Positions 52,161 through 60,728 of a stretch of DNA of 64,000 nt are shown here, piece after piece (positions within the stretch are counted from its first letter, which is position 1; every line of letters starts with the position of its first letter). The DNA comes from Litoreibacter ponti (GTDB lineage: Bacteria; Pseudomonadota; Alphaproteobacteria; Rhodobacterales; Rhodobacteraceae): assembly GCF_003054285.1 (NCBI RefSeq), contig NZ_QBKS01000002.1, positions 372,001 through 436,000 on the forward strand, given 5' to 3'. Position numbers and translations under genes: made by a program. The notes below the pieces were generated by a model, which was not told where the DNA came from, did not search any database, and saw only the letters and a list, made by a program, of their open reading frames with translations.

Positions 52161-52344
52161 CAAAAACACCCCACGGGCAGGTTTGGGCAGTGGATACGGC
52201 GCGCAGGCGGCAGAGTCAACGGCACCCAACAGGGACCATGTAGACCACTAATTCATTGTTTCTAAAATATATTTCCAATATTACACCGAGGCGGGACAGC
52301 ACGCCGCAGGCACCACACGCGCAACAGGCAGGCAAAAGCGATAT
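52161..52344. promoter_or_regulatory. Fo operon promoter region
   Basis: This is a 184-base gap between the leftward atpI and the leftward LysR gene. An AT-rich patch at about 52240-52285 lies 80-125 bases before atpI and probably holds the Fo promoter. A weak pair on the leftward strand is TTGGAA then TGAATT with a 17-base spacer. No operator is evident. Confidence 0.35.
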
Positions 52345-53247
52345 TCAACCATTTGGTTGATATTCATCCACCCGGTACGGCGCGGTAATATCGATCAGCC
52401 AGTCCCGGAACGCCCGCGCCGGGGCCCTGCGCCGTGCACCCTCCCCAAAAACCAAGTGGTAGCTGCCCGAGTGTACGGCATAGGGCAGGCATTGCACCAG
52501 ATGCCCGCGGGCACACGCATCCGCCGTCACTTCCCCCGTGCACAAGATCACGCCGTGCCCGGCCAGTGCCGCATCCAGCGACAGCATGGACCGCATCCTC
52601 CAGTCCGGGGCCGGAAACAGCGCCGGATCGAGCCCGGCCTGCGCGGCCCACTGCCCCCAGGGATTGCCATGGCGATCCTGATAGCGGCGGAATTGCAGGA
52701 CCTGCTCCGGCGCGTCCAGCCCCTTGCCCACCAGAGACGGCGCGCCGTAGACCCGCATCGGCGCATTGCTGATCAGCTCGCTCGCCTGCTCGGGCTTGCC
52801 GCTCGCGATCGACCGGATCGCCAGATCGGCCTCGTAGCGCGCAAGATCGGCCAATTCCTGGCTGGCCTCCAGCCGCAGCTCGACCTCCGGATGCGCGGCC
52901 TCGAACTCCGCCAAGCGCGGGATCAGGAACTTGATCGCAAATGTCGGCTCCGAATTGACCACCAATCGCCCGCGCGGGGTGTCGTGGAAGGCTTCCGTCG
53001 CCTCGGCGATCACATCGAGCGCGGGCGTCACTTGCGCGAGGTAGCGCGCGCCCGCCTGTGTCAGGGCAACGCCGCGCGAGGCCTCCCGGAACAGCTGCAC
53101 CCCCAGCCGATCCTCGAGCCCGCGCACGTGGCGGCTGATGGCCGAATGGCTGACATGCAGCTCTTCGGCCGCGCCGGAGAAGCTCTGATGTCGCCCGGCC
53201 GCCTCAAAGGCACGCAGGGCATTGAGCGGAGGCAGGGTGCGGGACAT
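52345..53247 (-). CDS. LysR family transcriptional regulator (GcvA-like)
   Basis: This 300-aa regulator has an N-terminal winged helix (LNALRAFEAAGRHQSFSGAA, ELHVSHSAISRHVRGLEDRL) and a periplasmic-binding-like effector domain (GRLVVNSEPTFAIKFLIPRL). The start PPLNALRAFEAAGR is typical of the GcvA subgroup. No clear target operon is adjacent; the next rightward genes are small. The ATG at 53247 is chosen by family alignment. Confidence 0.9.
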   Translation of the reverse strand: MSRTLPPLNALRAFEAAGRHQSFSGAAEELHVSHSAISRHVRGLEDRLGVQLFREASRGVALTQAGARYLAQVTPALDVIAEATEAFHDTPRGRLVVNSEPTFAIKFLIPRLAEFEAAHPEVELRLEASQELADLARYEADLAIRSIASGKPEQASELISNAPMRVYGAPSLVGKGLDAPEQVLQFRRYQDRHGNPWGQWAAQAGLDPALFPAPDWRMRSMLSLDAALAGHGVILCTGEVTADACARGHLVQCLPYAVHSGSYHLVFGEGARRRAPARAFRDWLIDITAPYRVDEYQPNG

Positions 53248-53354
53248 GCAAACACTTGTGACTTTTTGAGACAAGTCCTGTCAAGCAATGGCGTTTGAAA
53301 CCGTGCGCGCCACGGGCGATATTTCAAGAAATCCTGAATTTATGGAGGTGCACC

Positions 53355-53534
53355 ATGGTGCTTTTCACGCGTTTGCGCGCCCGGCTTTCCTTTCCCAAAT
53401 GGCACAGGAAGCCTGCGGGTCGTCTCGACCATATTCCCCGCGACATTTCAGATCATCTGGCCCGGGACATCGGCCTCACCGCCCATGATCTGGAGCGAAT
53501 ACGCCATCAGACGCCCAAGCGCCCTTTGCTCTAG
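53355..53534 (+). CDS. small DUF1127-like protein
   Basis: This predicted 59-aa basic protein has a C-terminal segment (HIPRDISDHLARDIGLTAHD) resembling the short DUF1127 motif found in many alphaproteobacterial small proteins, some of which bind RNA or affect phosphate and carbon metabolism. A near-perfect ribosome binding site, GGAGGTG, stands 4 bases before the ATG. It lies between the leftward LysR gene and an ArsR gene. Confidence 0.65.
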   Translation: MVLFTRLRARLSFPKWHRKPAGRLDHIPRDISDHLARDIGLTAHDLERIRHQTPKRPLL

Positions 53535-53562
53535 GCGCGAAGCCCTGCTAGGCATCGGGTCG

Positions 53563-53886
53563 ATGACAGACCCGCTCGACACCACTTTCGCGGCCCTTGC
53601 TGACGGCACGCGACGCGCGATTCTAACTATGTTGTTGGAAGATGATATGGCCGTGACCGACGTGGCCGAGCCGTTCGAGATGTCGCTGGCGGCCATCTCG
53701 AAACACCTCGCCATTCTGACCCGCGCGGGACTGATCACGCAGGAAAAGCGCGGCCGGGTGAAATGGTGCAAGCTGGAGCCCGACGCCATGCGCGCCGCCA
53801 TCGTATGGATTGAAAGTTTCGGGCAGCTCGAGGCGCTGAACTTCGACGCCTTCGAGCGATTTTTGGACCGCGAGCTGAAGCCCTGA
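53563..53886 (+). CDS. ArsR family transcriptional regulator
   Basis: This 107-aa winged-helix protein has FAALADGTRRAILTML and the recognition helix region MSLAAISKHLAILTRAGLIT, then the wing EKRGRVKWCKL. It lacks the ELCV-type cysteine motif of metal-sensing ArsR, so it is of the non-metal type that often pairs with an SRPBCC (AHSA1) gene. No such partner is present downstream here. The start at 53563 is by family alignment. Confidence 0.88.
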   Translation: MTDPLDTTFAALADGTRRAILTMLLEDDMAVTDVAEPFEMSLAAISKHLAILTRAGLITQEKRGRVKWCKLEPDAMRAAIVWIESFGQLEALNFDAFERFLDRELKP

Positions 53887-53895
53887 CGGGTCAGA

Positions 53896-53970
53896 TCAGA
53901 CGATGCCGGCCAACCGCAAGACGGCCAGAACGACGACGATCAGGCCGATGATGTAGATGATATTGCGCAT
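53896..53970 (-). CDS. 24-aa membrane peptide
   Basis: This very short gene encodes a single hydrophobic helix (MRNIIYIIGLIVVVLAVL, then RLAGIV). A strong ribosome binding site, AAGGAG, lies 8 bases before the ATG. Similar one-span peptides starting with M-x2-IIYIIGLIVVVLAVL are, from memory, common in alphaproteobacteria, with no known role. It lies between the ArsR gene and the leftward 244-aa gene. Confidence 0.6.
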   Translation of the reverse strand: MRNIIYIIGLIVVVLAVLRLAGIV

Positions 53971-54059
53971 TGATGAGGCTCCTTGCCTTAATATGTGGCA
54001 CGCGACAATCGCGATAGCGGTTAACGCATGACATAGGCGATGGTTCCCGGTGGGCCGCG

Positions 54060-54794
54060 CTAGCCCTCCACCCAGTCCCAGGAGGCCAGATCAAAAATCC
54101 GCCCGTCCGGCGCGCGAAAACGCCGTTGCGCGCTCAGCATCGGGTCGGTCTCCAGCGCCTTGACCCAAGGCGTCGCCTCGATCTGCTCAAGCTGGTCGAG
54201 CACATTGGTCACGGCCTCTTTCGTCACCTCCCCGACCATCTGCTGTTGTTCCAGAAGCGCCTGAAGATTTTGGAAAAAGACGTTCTTTTCCTGCAAGACG
54301 TCGCGCTGCTTTTTGAGCTCTTTCAATAGTGTCGTCTCGGCGGCGCGCGCAAAGGCAGGCAACCCCAGCGAGCTTGGCACCTCCGGCAAGTCCACCAATT
54401 GCAAGCTCAACGGCCCCTTCATCTCGTCCGCCTGCTCGGAGAACGCCTCGAAATGGCCGATCGCGTAATCCGCATCGAAGGCCGCGAGCTTGGCCTGCAG
54501 ATAGCCCGCGTCAATCGCGCGCTGCGCGTCCGCGACCTTGGCATTCAGGGCATCCCGCTCGCCCTCGAGCGCGGCAATCTCATTGGCCAGCTGCGTGCGC
54601 TGCGTGTCGAAATAGCCATTGGCCCAGGCGGTCACGAGCCCCACAACCGCCAGCACGATAGGGGCCATCCCGCCCAGGTAGCCCGGCCGCTTCCACCAGG
54701 CCAGCCGCGCCTGATCCACATCGGCGCGCATCTTCTCGACCTCAAGCCGCTTCAGCGCCAGCTCCAGCTCGTCCATTTCGCTCTCTTGCGTCAT
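54060..54794 (-). CDS. hypothetical membrane-anchored coiled-coil protein
   Basis: This 244-aa protein has a charged helical start (DELELALKRLEVEKMRADVD), one membrane span at about 43-62, and coiled-coil stretches after it (QRTQLANEIAALEGERDALN and LKELKKQRDVLQEKNVFFQN). No enzyme motif is present. It lies 10 bases after the EamA exporter stop and may be co-transcribed with it. The function is unknown. Confidence 0.65.
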   Translation of the reverse strand: MTQESEMDELELALKRLEVEKMRADVDQARLAWWKRPGYLGGMAPIVLAVVGLVTAWANGYFDTQRTQLANEIAALEGERDALNAKVADAQRAIDAGYLQAKLAAFDADYAIGHFEAFSEQADEMKGPLSLQLVDLPEVPSSLGLPAFARAAETTLLKELKKQRDVLQEKNVFFQNLQALLEQQQMVGEVTKEAVTNVLDQLEQIEATPWVKALETDPMLSAQRRFRAPDGRIFDLASWDWVEG

Positions 54795-54804
54795 GGGGCC
54801 GAGC

Positions 54805-55689
54805 CTAACCCTGCTTGAGCAACAACACCAAGGCCAAAACCGTCAGCGCCACGCCGCCCAGCACCAGCGCGGGCGGGCCCGCGCCGCCCAGCGCCAGCTC
54901 CCACAGGATGACCCAACTAGGCACGAGGTAAGTGTAGGCCATGACCTTCGACGACGGCAGCCGCATCGCCGCGTATTGCAGCAGCACGAAGGTCATCGCA
55001 GAGGCGGCAATGGAGACATAGAAGATCGTGATCCACACGATCGCGGGCAACGCCGCCCAATCCGTCGCGCGCAGATCGCCCCACCCCCAGATCATCAGCA
55101 CGCCTAGCCCACCGGCAAGCGTTAGCAAGGAGAACACAAGCGGGCGCTCGCCCCGGTTCAGCTTGCGCACCAGTGGGGTGTAGATCGCATGGGCCGCGCA
55201 GCCCACAAGGTAGACCAGCTCCCCGCGCCCCACCTCGAAAGCGGCAAGTGCCGCCAGATCCGCGCGAAAGATCACCCAAAGCGCGCCGGCGGCGCCCAAA
55301 CCCAGCGCCAGTGCCATGCGCGGCGTCGTCACCTGCCTGAGCAGCCCGTATCCTGCCACCGCCGACAGGACCGGCGTCAGGGTGAAAACCGCAGCGGCGC
55401 TCACCGGCGGCGCGGTCTTGAGCCCTTCGAACATCAACACGAAATAGCTGGCAAACAGCCCGCCGAGGATCAGGTAGCGCCACGGCGCGTGCAGCGCGGT
55501 TCGCGGCATCCCGCCCGTGGCCCAAACCGCCGCCCCGATCACCATCCCCGCCAGCGCGAAGCGCACCGCGTTCAGGGCGGCAGGCGCGATCTCGCCCGCC
55601 GCAAGGCTTCCCAGCGAAAACGACCCCGCGACAAGCACGGAAAACAGCAGCATGGCGCCGTGGCCGCGCATGGCTTCGTTTTGGCTCAA
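54805..55689 (-). CDS. EamA/DMT family exporter
   Basis: This 294-aa membrane protein has ten predicted spans in two similar EamA halves (first half GEIAPAALNAVRFALAGMVI, second half MTFVLLQYAAMRLPSSKVMA). The family exports amino acids, purines or other metabolites. The substrate cannot be told. The start lies 108 bases downstream of the leftward LysR gene's stop, so it may have its own promoter. Confidence 0.9.
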   Translation of the reverse strand: MSQNEAMRGHGAMLLFSVLVAGSFSLGSLAAGEIAPAALNAVRFALAGMVIGAAVWATGGMPRTALHAPWRYLILGGLFASYFVLMFEGLKTAPPVSAAAVFTLTPVLSAVAGYGLLRQVTTPRMALALGLGAAGALWVIFRADLAALAAFEVGRGELVYLVGCAAHAIYTPLVRKLNRGERPLVFSLLTLAGGLGVLMIWGWGDLRATDWAALPAIVWITIFYVSIAASAMTFVLLQYAAMRLPSSKVMAYTYLVPSWVILWELALGGAGPPALVLGGVALTVLALVLLLKQG

Positions 55690-55797
55690 ATACTCAACTC
55701 CACCCGCGGGGCCAGCGCCATCGCCGCCCCCTCGGGCTCACGCACGCCACGGGTCCCAGTCATGTCGCGCGCGGCCGCAGGGCGCACTCCGCTTGGC

Positions 55798-56685
55798 TTA
55801 GAGATCGACCCAGCCCTTGGCCTCTTCCTTCAGGAAGGTCACGAACGAATGCACCTTCGCCGTGCGGTGCAAATCCACATGGGTGACGCACCAGAAGGTC
55901 GACCACCAGCTTGGGTCCGGCTCCATCACTTCGCGCATATCCGGATGCTCATGGCCCATGTAGGACGGCAGGAAGCCGATCCCGGCCCCCGCGATCACCG
56001 CGTCCTGCACCGTGTTCGTGTCGGAGCATTTGTAGACCACGTTCTCCTCGGGCACATGCTCGCCGATCCATTTCATGAATGGCGCGCGCGGGTTCAGGTT
56101 CGACACGCGGCAGAAGCGGTGGTTGGGAATATCGTCGATCCCGCCCAGCGGGCCGTGTCGGAAGATGTAGTCCTTATGGGCAAACAGCCCCATCGGCAGC
56201 TTAACCAGCTCTTGCACGATATTATCCAGATCATCCCCCGGCGCGCCCGCGCGCAGCGCGACATGGGCCTCGCCATATTCCAGCCGCAGCGGGCGGGTGT
56301 CCACGATCAGCTCCGCCCGGATCTCCGGGTGATCGATCTGGTATTTCGTCAGCGCCCGCGCCATCAAGGGCGACATCTGCGGCAGGCAGGTGATGATCAA
56401 TTCGCCCGACACGCTCGCCCCGCGCCCGTGGATGCGGCCCGCAAGCTGGGTCAGCTGATCCTCGGTGGCGGAGGCCACGGTCAGCAAATCCTCGCCCGCC
56501 TCGGTCGGCGTGTAGCCGCGCGCGTGGCGCTGGAACAGCTTCGCGCCCAGCTTGCCTTCCAGGCTGTCGATATGGCGGATGACCGTCGCGTGGTGCACGC
56601 CCAGCACCTCGGCCGCGGCACTCACCGTGCGCAGGCGAGCCACCTGATAGGCGGTGCGATATTCATCCCAATTGTCGATCTCCAT
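55798..56685 (-). CDS. LysR family transcriptional regulator
   Basis: This 295-aa regulator has the helix-turn-helix in YQVARLRTVSAAAEVLGVHH and ATVIRHIDSLEGKLGAKLF, then an effector domain ending in ATKVHSFVTFL-like residues. It is divergent from azoR, the classic layout for a LysR regulator and its target. The ATG at 56685 is chosen because the winged helix begins about ten residues later; GGAG lies just upstream. Confidence 0.9.
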   Translation of the reverse strand: MEIDNWDEYRTAYQVARLRTVSAAAEVLGVHHATVIRHIDSLEGKLGAKLFQRHARGYTPTEAGEDLLTVASATEDQLTQLAGRIHGRGASVSGELIITCLPQMSPLMARALTKYQIDHPEIRAELIVDTRPLRLEYGEAHVALRAGAPGDDLDNIVQELVKLPMGLFAHKDYIFRHGPLGGIDDIPNHRFCRVSNLNPRAPFMKWIGEHVPEENVVYKCSDTNTVQDAVIAGAGIGFLPSYMGHEHPDMREVMEPDPSWWSTFWCVTHVDLHRTAKVHSFVTFLKEEAKGWVDL

Positions 56686-56741
56686 CAGCTCCAAGCCTTT
56701 CTTGTGTGCATTTGCGCGCAGCGCCTCCCACATAATCGGCG

Positions 56742-56759
56742 TTGCGTTCAATTTTGCAA
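56742..56759. promoter_or_regulatory. candidate LysR-binding dyad upstream of azoR
   Basis: TTGC (56742-56745) and GCAA (56756-56759) form a short inverted repeat around a 10-base AT-rich centre, in the 127-base gap between the LysR gene and azoR. LysR sites are usually such dyads, but the repeat is short, so this is tentative. Confidence 0.35.
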
Positions 56760-56812
56760 GTGCCAATCTTCTCTCCAGCAACAAAACGCACATGCATCCA
56801 AGGACACACGCT

Positions 56813-57388
56813 ATGACCATTCTGCAAATCGACAGCTCCGCCCGCCGCACCGGCTCCGTCACCCGCGACCTGACCGCCAAGCTCGCCCACGCATTGGGCG
56901 GCCAAGTGGTCCACCGCGATCTTGCCGCGACGCCCCTCCCCCAGATCACCGAGACCTGGGTCGGCTCCAACTTCACCCCCGCCGCCGAGCGCAGCCCGGC
57001 CCAGCGCGAGGCATTGGCGCAATCCGACGCGCTGGTCGCGGAGCTGCAGGCGGCAGACACCATTATCATCGGCCTGCCGATCTACAATTTTGGCGTCCCC
57101 GCCGCGCTGAAGGCGTGGATCGATCTCGTCGCACGCGCGGGCGTCACCTTCAAATACACGCCCGATGGTCCGAAGGGCCTGCTGGAGGGCAAGCGCGCCA
57201 TCGTGGCCATCGCCTCTGGCGGAACGAAATCGGGCAGCGAGATCGACTTCGCCACGCCTTACATCAAGCACGTGCTGGGCTTTATCGGCATCCATGATGT
57301 CGAGGTGGTCGCCGCCGATCAGTTGGGCGCGGATGCCGAAGCCAAGCTGAGCGCCGCCCAGTCGCAGATCGACGCGCTCGCCGCCTGA
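56813..57388 (+). CDS. azoR: FMN-dependent NADH-azoreductase
   Basis: This 191-aa flavodoxin-fold quinone/azo reductase shows the FMN-binding N-terminus LQIDSSARRTGSVTRDLT and the pattern IIIGLPIYNFGVPAALKAWI. AzoR enzymes use NADH to reduce quinones and azo bonds by two electrons, protecting against thiol and electrophile stress. The divergent LysR regulator probably senses the stress compound. A DoxX-like gene follows 38 bases later, a frequent companion. Confidence 0.92.
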   Translation: MTILQIDSSARRTGSVTRDLTAKLAHALGGQVVHRDLAATPLPQITETWVGSNFTPAAERSPAQREALAQSDALVAELQAADTIIIGLPIYNFGVPAALKAWIDLVARAGVTFKYTPDGPKGLLEGKRAIVAIASGGTKSGSEIDFATPYIKHVLGFIGIHDVEVVAADQLGADAEAKLSAAQSQIDALAA

Positions 57389-57426
57389 CCCTTGCCATGG
57401 CGCGCGGCCCGGCTAGGTGGCGCGCC

Positions 57427-57777
57427 ATGCAGACACATGCCCTCACCGCCCTCAAGGCCGTCCTCTCTATCGCCTTCCTGTATTACGGGCTGCAAAAGCT
57501 CGGGGGCTTTGCCCCCGCGGTCGAGATGTATGAGCGGCTGGGCTACGGTCAGGCCCCGCGTTTCATGACCGGCAGCGCCGAAACCCTCGGCGCGCTGCTT
57601 TTGTGGTGGAAGGGTCGCGAGGTCTACGCCGCGATCCTGCTTACGGGCACAATGGTGATCGGAATGTCGGCGCTTTTGATCTATCTCGGGCCGCCCTATT
57701 TCCCGGTGCCCTACCTTTTAGCGGCCTGCGGCTTTCTGATGTACGCCTACCGCCACCAGCTTCCCCGTCCCGCCTGA
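57427..57777 (+). CDS. DoxX-like membrane protein
   Basis: This 116-aa protein has four membrane spans (ALKAVLSIAFLYYGLQKLGG first) and matches the DoxX/DoxX-like fold. It lies after azoR in the same direction and may share its transcript. DoxX-type proteins are linked to redox or thiol stress in other bacteria; here that rests on context only. Confidence 0.75.
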   Translation: MQTHALTALKAVLSIAFLYYGLQKLGGFAPAVEMYERLGYGQAPRFMTGSAETLGALLLWWKGREVYAAILLTGTMVIGMSALLIYLGPPYFPVPYLLAACGFLMYAYRHQLPRPA

Positions 57778-57795
57778 GCTTGCTAACGCGGGGAC

Positions 57796-58278
57796 ATGAG
57801 GATCACCCGCAACATTCCGGCGCAGCTTATTGTAGAACACAAGCCTTTGGGGCCTTTGGCGATCGCGGCCGTTGGCGCCTTTATCTGCTCTGTCATGTGG
57901 TCGGGCCGCATGTTTCAGGGATCGCAGGACGCCTACTACTGGCTCGCCGCTGCAGGCGCCTGCGCGGTGGCAATGCTGTTCTTCGCGCGGCGGCGGCAGA
58001 CGATGTTTCTGCGCGACGAGGGCCAGGTGGTGCTGCGGCTGCGCACGGTGTTTGGTCACACTGAAGAGGTCCGCCCGCTTTCCGACGCGCTGATGACAAT
58101 CGTGGAAGAGCGCATGAACCAGGATATGGAGCTCAAGATGCGCCTGCTTTTGCTCTGGCGCGAGGGCTCCGGCTTTGAGCCCTACCCGCTAGCGCTCGAT
58201 TTCGAGACGCCGGTGGGCCACAAAGAGGAAGCCGCCGAGATCAACGCCTGGCTGGATGCTGCCACGCGCCATGGCTGA
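57796..58278 (+). CDS. membrane protein with paralogous neighbour (160 aa)
   Basis: This 160-aa protein begins with a short polar segment (NIPAQLIVEHKPLG), two membrane spans (about 19-36 and 44-64) and a beta-rich soluble part (QTMFLRDEGQVVLRLRTVFG) ending in a helix (AAEINAWLDAAT). The plan matches its neighbour at 58271, so the two likely arose by duplication. The soluble part resembles bacterial PH-like domains by pattern only. The 3' end overlaps the next gene by 8 bases. Confidence 0.68.
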   Translation: MRITRNIPAQLIVEHKPLGPLAIAAVGAFICSVMWSGRMFQGSQDAYYWLAAAGACAVAMLFFARRRQTMFLRDEGQVVLRLRTVFGHTEEVRPLSDALMTIVEERMNQDMELKMRLLLLWREGSGFEPYPLALDFETPVGHKEEAAEINAWLDAATRHG

Positions 58279-58735
58279 TCTAGTCGAGAACAGCCGCGGG
58301 AGGCTGGTGATCGACCAAAAGCCCGGCAAGATCGCGTGGTTTCTGGGCGGCTTCGTGATCTTCTGGCTCTACATCTCGATCCAGACCCTGCGCGAGAGCG
58401 ACCCGATTGGCGGCATCTTTCTGGCCGCGACCGCCCTGCCGCTGTTGTTTCTCAGCTTGGTCGAGCGGCAGACGCTGGTCTTTGATGCCACCGACCGTGC
58501 TTTCACCATCACCAAGCGCACCGTGTTTGGCCGGAAGGTAAAAGTTTTCGAGCTGGGCGAAGTCGGTCGGGCCAAGACCACATCGGTGCGCGGAAAGGAC
58601 CGCCGCTTTAAGCAAGTGGTGCTGCAGGCGGGCGGCGAAGAGATCATCGCGGCGCGGATGCTGACCAAATTCAAGGCCCTGCAGATGATGGACCAGATCA
58701 ACGGCTGGCTTGACTCAGGCCCGCCGAAGGCATAG
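58271..58735 (+). CDS. membrane protein with paralogous neighbour (154 aa)
   Basis: This 154-aa protein has the same plan as the previous gene: polar start (NSRGRLVIDQKPGKIAW), two spans, then ERQTLVFDATDRAFTITKRT and VFGRKVKVFELGEV, and an ending helix (QMMDQINGWLDSG). The ATG at 58271 lies inside the upstream gene's end. The function is unknown; the pair may form a heteromeric membrane complex. Confidence 0.68.
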   Translation: MADLVENSRGRLVIDQKPGKIAWFLGGFVIFWLYISIQTLRESDPIGGIFLAATALPLLFLSLVERQTLVFDATDRAFTITKRTVFGRKVKVFELGEVGRAKTTSVRGKDRRFKQVVLQAGGEEIIAARMLTKFKALQMMDQINGWLDSGPPKA

Positions 58736-58749
58736 TCCGCGCACAACAT

Positions 58750-58824
58750 CCGGAAGCACCAGACTTCCGGTCCCGGCACGGAGCCGGGATCGCCCCCCAT
58801 CAGCGCGTCGCGCCCATGGGGGCG
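58750..58824. repeat. array of three hairpins upstream of ffh
   Basis: Three neighbouring dyads are present. The first is 58750-58770 (CCGGAAG / CTTCCGG). The second is 58771-58789 (TCCCGGC / GCCGGGA). The third is 58791-58824 (CGCCCCCCAT with ATGGGGGCG, one bulge, with an inner GCGC...GCGC stem). They lie between the paralogous membrane pair and ffh, both rightward. There is no T-run. They could end the first operon or shape the ffh leader. Confidence 0.75.
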
Positions 58825-58885
58825 AAACTCGTTTGGAGCGGCCCTATATTGGGTCAGGTGAAACCGTTGAAGGAGGCCCGAGGGC

Positions 58886-60391
58886 ATGTTTGAAAATCTA
58901 TCCGAACGCCTCTCTGGCGTCTTCGACAAGCTCACCAAGCAAGGCGCGCTCTCCGAGGATGACGTCAAGACCGCCCTGCGCGAGGTGCGCGTGGCCCTGC
59001 TGGAAGCCGACGTATCGTTGCCCGTGGCACGCGACTTCGTCAAAGCTGTGCAGGAAAAGGCCACCGGCCAAAACGTCGCCAAGTCGGTCACCCCCGGCCA
59101 GCAGGTCGTCAAGATCGTCCATGACGAGCTGCAGCATGTGCTGGCAGGGGACAACGAAACCCCCGGCGAGCTGAAGATCGACAGCCCGCCTGCGCCGATC
59201 CTGATGGTGGGCCTGCAGGGCTCGGGCAAGACGACGACCACCGGCAAGCTCGCCAAGCGCCTGACCGAGAAGAACAACAAGAAGGTCCTGATGGCCTCGC
59301 TCGACGTGAACCGCCCCGCGGCCATGGAGCAGCTGGCGATCCTCGGCAAGCAGATCGGCGTCGACACCCTGCCGATCGTGCCGGGCCAGAAGCCGGTCGA
59401 TATCGCCAAGCGCGCCAAGCAGCAGGCAACGCTGGGCGGCTACGATGTCTACATGCTCGACACCGCCGGGCGCCTGCAGATCGACGAAGTGCTGATGCAA
59501 GAGGTCGAGGATGTCCGCGACATCGTCTCCCCGCGCGAGACCCTGCTGGTGGTCGACGGCCTGACGGGTCAGGTCGCCGTCGAGGTGGCCGAAGAATTTG
59601 ACGGCAAGATCGGCATCTCCGGCGTCGTGCTGACCCGGATGGATGGCGACGGGCGCGGCGGCGCGGCGCTGTCGATGCGCGCGGTCACAGGCAAGCCCAT
59701 CAAGTTCGTGGGTCTGGGCGAGAAGATGGACGCGCTCGAGACCTTCGAGCCGGAGCGCATTGCGGGTCGCATCCTAGGCATGGGCGATATCGTGGCCCTC
59801 GTCGAGAAGGCGCAGGAAACCATCGAGGCCGAGCAGGCCGAGCGCATGATGAAGCGCTTCCAGAAGGGTCAGTTCAACATGAACGACCTGCGCAACCAGC
59901 TCGAGCAGATGCTCAAGATGGGCGGCATGGAAGGGCTGATGGGCATGATGCCCGGCATGAAGAAGATGGCCGGTCAGGCCAAGGAAGCGGGCTTGGACGA
60001 CAAGATGCTCAAGCAGCAGATCGCCCTGATCCAGTCGATGACCAAGAAGGAACGCGCCAACCCGCAGATCCTGCAGGCGAGCCGCAAGAAGCGCATCGCG
60101 GCGGGCGCGGGCATGGAAGTGTCCGATCTCAACAAGCTTCTCAAGATGCAGCGCCAGATGGGCGACATGATGAAGAAGATGGGCAAGATGGGCAAAGGCG
60201 GGATGCTGAAGCAGGCCATGAAAGGCATGTTCGGCAAGGGCGGCATGCCCGACATGAACGACCCCGCCGCCATGGAAGCCGCCGCCAAGCAGCTGGGCGC
60301 GAAGATGCCCGGCGGCATGGGCGGCATGCCCGGTCTGGGCGGCGGTGCGCAGCTGCCCCCCGGCCTGTCCGGTTTTGGCAAGAAGAAGTAG
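58886..60391 (+). CDS. ffh: signal recognition particle protein
   Basis: This 501-aa SRP54-type GTPase with 4.5S RNA delivers nascent membrane proteins to FtsY. The N domain (1-90) is followed by the G domain with P-loop GLQGSGKTTT, DTAGRLQ and TRMDGDGRGG, then a methionine-rich M domain (about 310-501) that binds signal peptides and RNA. The C-terminal tail is glycine-, methionine- and proline-rich (GGMGGMPGLGGGAQLP), longer than in E. coli. GGAGG lies before the ATG. Confidence 0.98.
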   Translation: MFENLSERLSGVFDKLTKQGALSEDDVKTALREVRVALLEADVSLPVARDFVKAVQEKATGQNVAKSVTPGQQVVKIVHDELQHVLAGDNETPGELKIDSPPAPILMVGLQGSGKTTTTGKLAKRLTEKNNKKVLMASLDVNRPAAMEQLAILGKQIGVDTLPIVPGQKPVDIAKRAKQQATLGGYDVYMLDTAGRLQIDEVLMQEVEDVRDIVSPRETLLVVDGLTGQVAVEVAEEFDGKIGISGVVLTRMDGDGRGGAALSMRAVTGKPIKFVGLGEKMDALETFEPERIAGRILGMGDIVALVEKAQETIEAEQAERMMKRFQKGQFNMNDLRNQLEQMLKMGGMEGLMGMMPGMKKMAGQAKEAGLDDKMLKQQIALIQSMTKKERANPQILQASRKKRIAAGAGMEVSDLNKLLKMQRQMGDMMKKMGKMGKGGMLKQAMKGMFGKGGMPDMNDPAAMEAAAKQLGAKMPGGMGGMPGLGGGAQLPPGLSGFGKKK

Positions 60392-60395
60392 CGCC

Positions 60396-60728
60396 ATGAT
60401 CACCTGCACAGTGCGCTACGAACTGGACCCGGCCAAGCTCGACGCGTTCGAGACCTATGCCCGGTTCTGGATTTACAAGATCCCCGCCATGGGCGGCACC
60501 CATCACGGCTATCACATGCCGTTCGAGGGGCCGAATGACATCGCCTATTGCCACTTCTCCTTCCCCTCACTGGCCGCTTACGAGGCCTACCGCGCCAAAA
60601 TGTGGGACGACGAAGAGTGCCAGCGCGCCTATGCTTTCGCCGAAGATGCGCAATGCATCCGCCGCTACGACCGCTCCTTCACCCGCCCCGTCCTCGACGG
60701 GGCCACGCCGCAGGAGCTGGGTCTCTAG
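60396..60728 (+). CDS. NIPSNAP-like small protein
   Basis: This 110-aa protein has a ferredoxin-like (dimeric alpha/beta barrel) pattern: ITCTVRYELDPAKLDAFETY, then HHGYHMPFEGPNDIAYCHFS and FPSLAAYEAYRAKMWDDEEC. This matches NIPSNAP family proteins, whose role is not established. It starts 4 bases after the ffh stop and ends exactly where the first GNAT gene begins, so it is part of the ffh transcript. Confidence 0.72.
   Translation: MITCTVRYELDPAKLDAFETYARFWIYKIPAMGGTHHGYHMPFEGPNDIAYCHFSFPSLAAYEAYRAKMWDDEECQRAYAFAEDAQCIRRYDRSFTRPVLDGATPQELGL

Noticed and set aside
53891..54094. A 67-codon frame on the minus strand over the 24-aa peptide
   Set aside because: The product is R/H/P-rich with no ribosome binding site, whereas the 24-aa frame within it has a strong site and a clean hydrophobic helix.
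55189..57297. A 702-codon open frame on the plus strand across the EamA exporter, LysR and azoR genes
   Set aside because: It is opposite or out of frame to three well-supported genes and its product is low-complexity.
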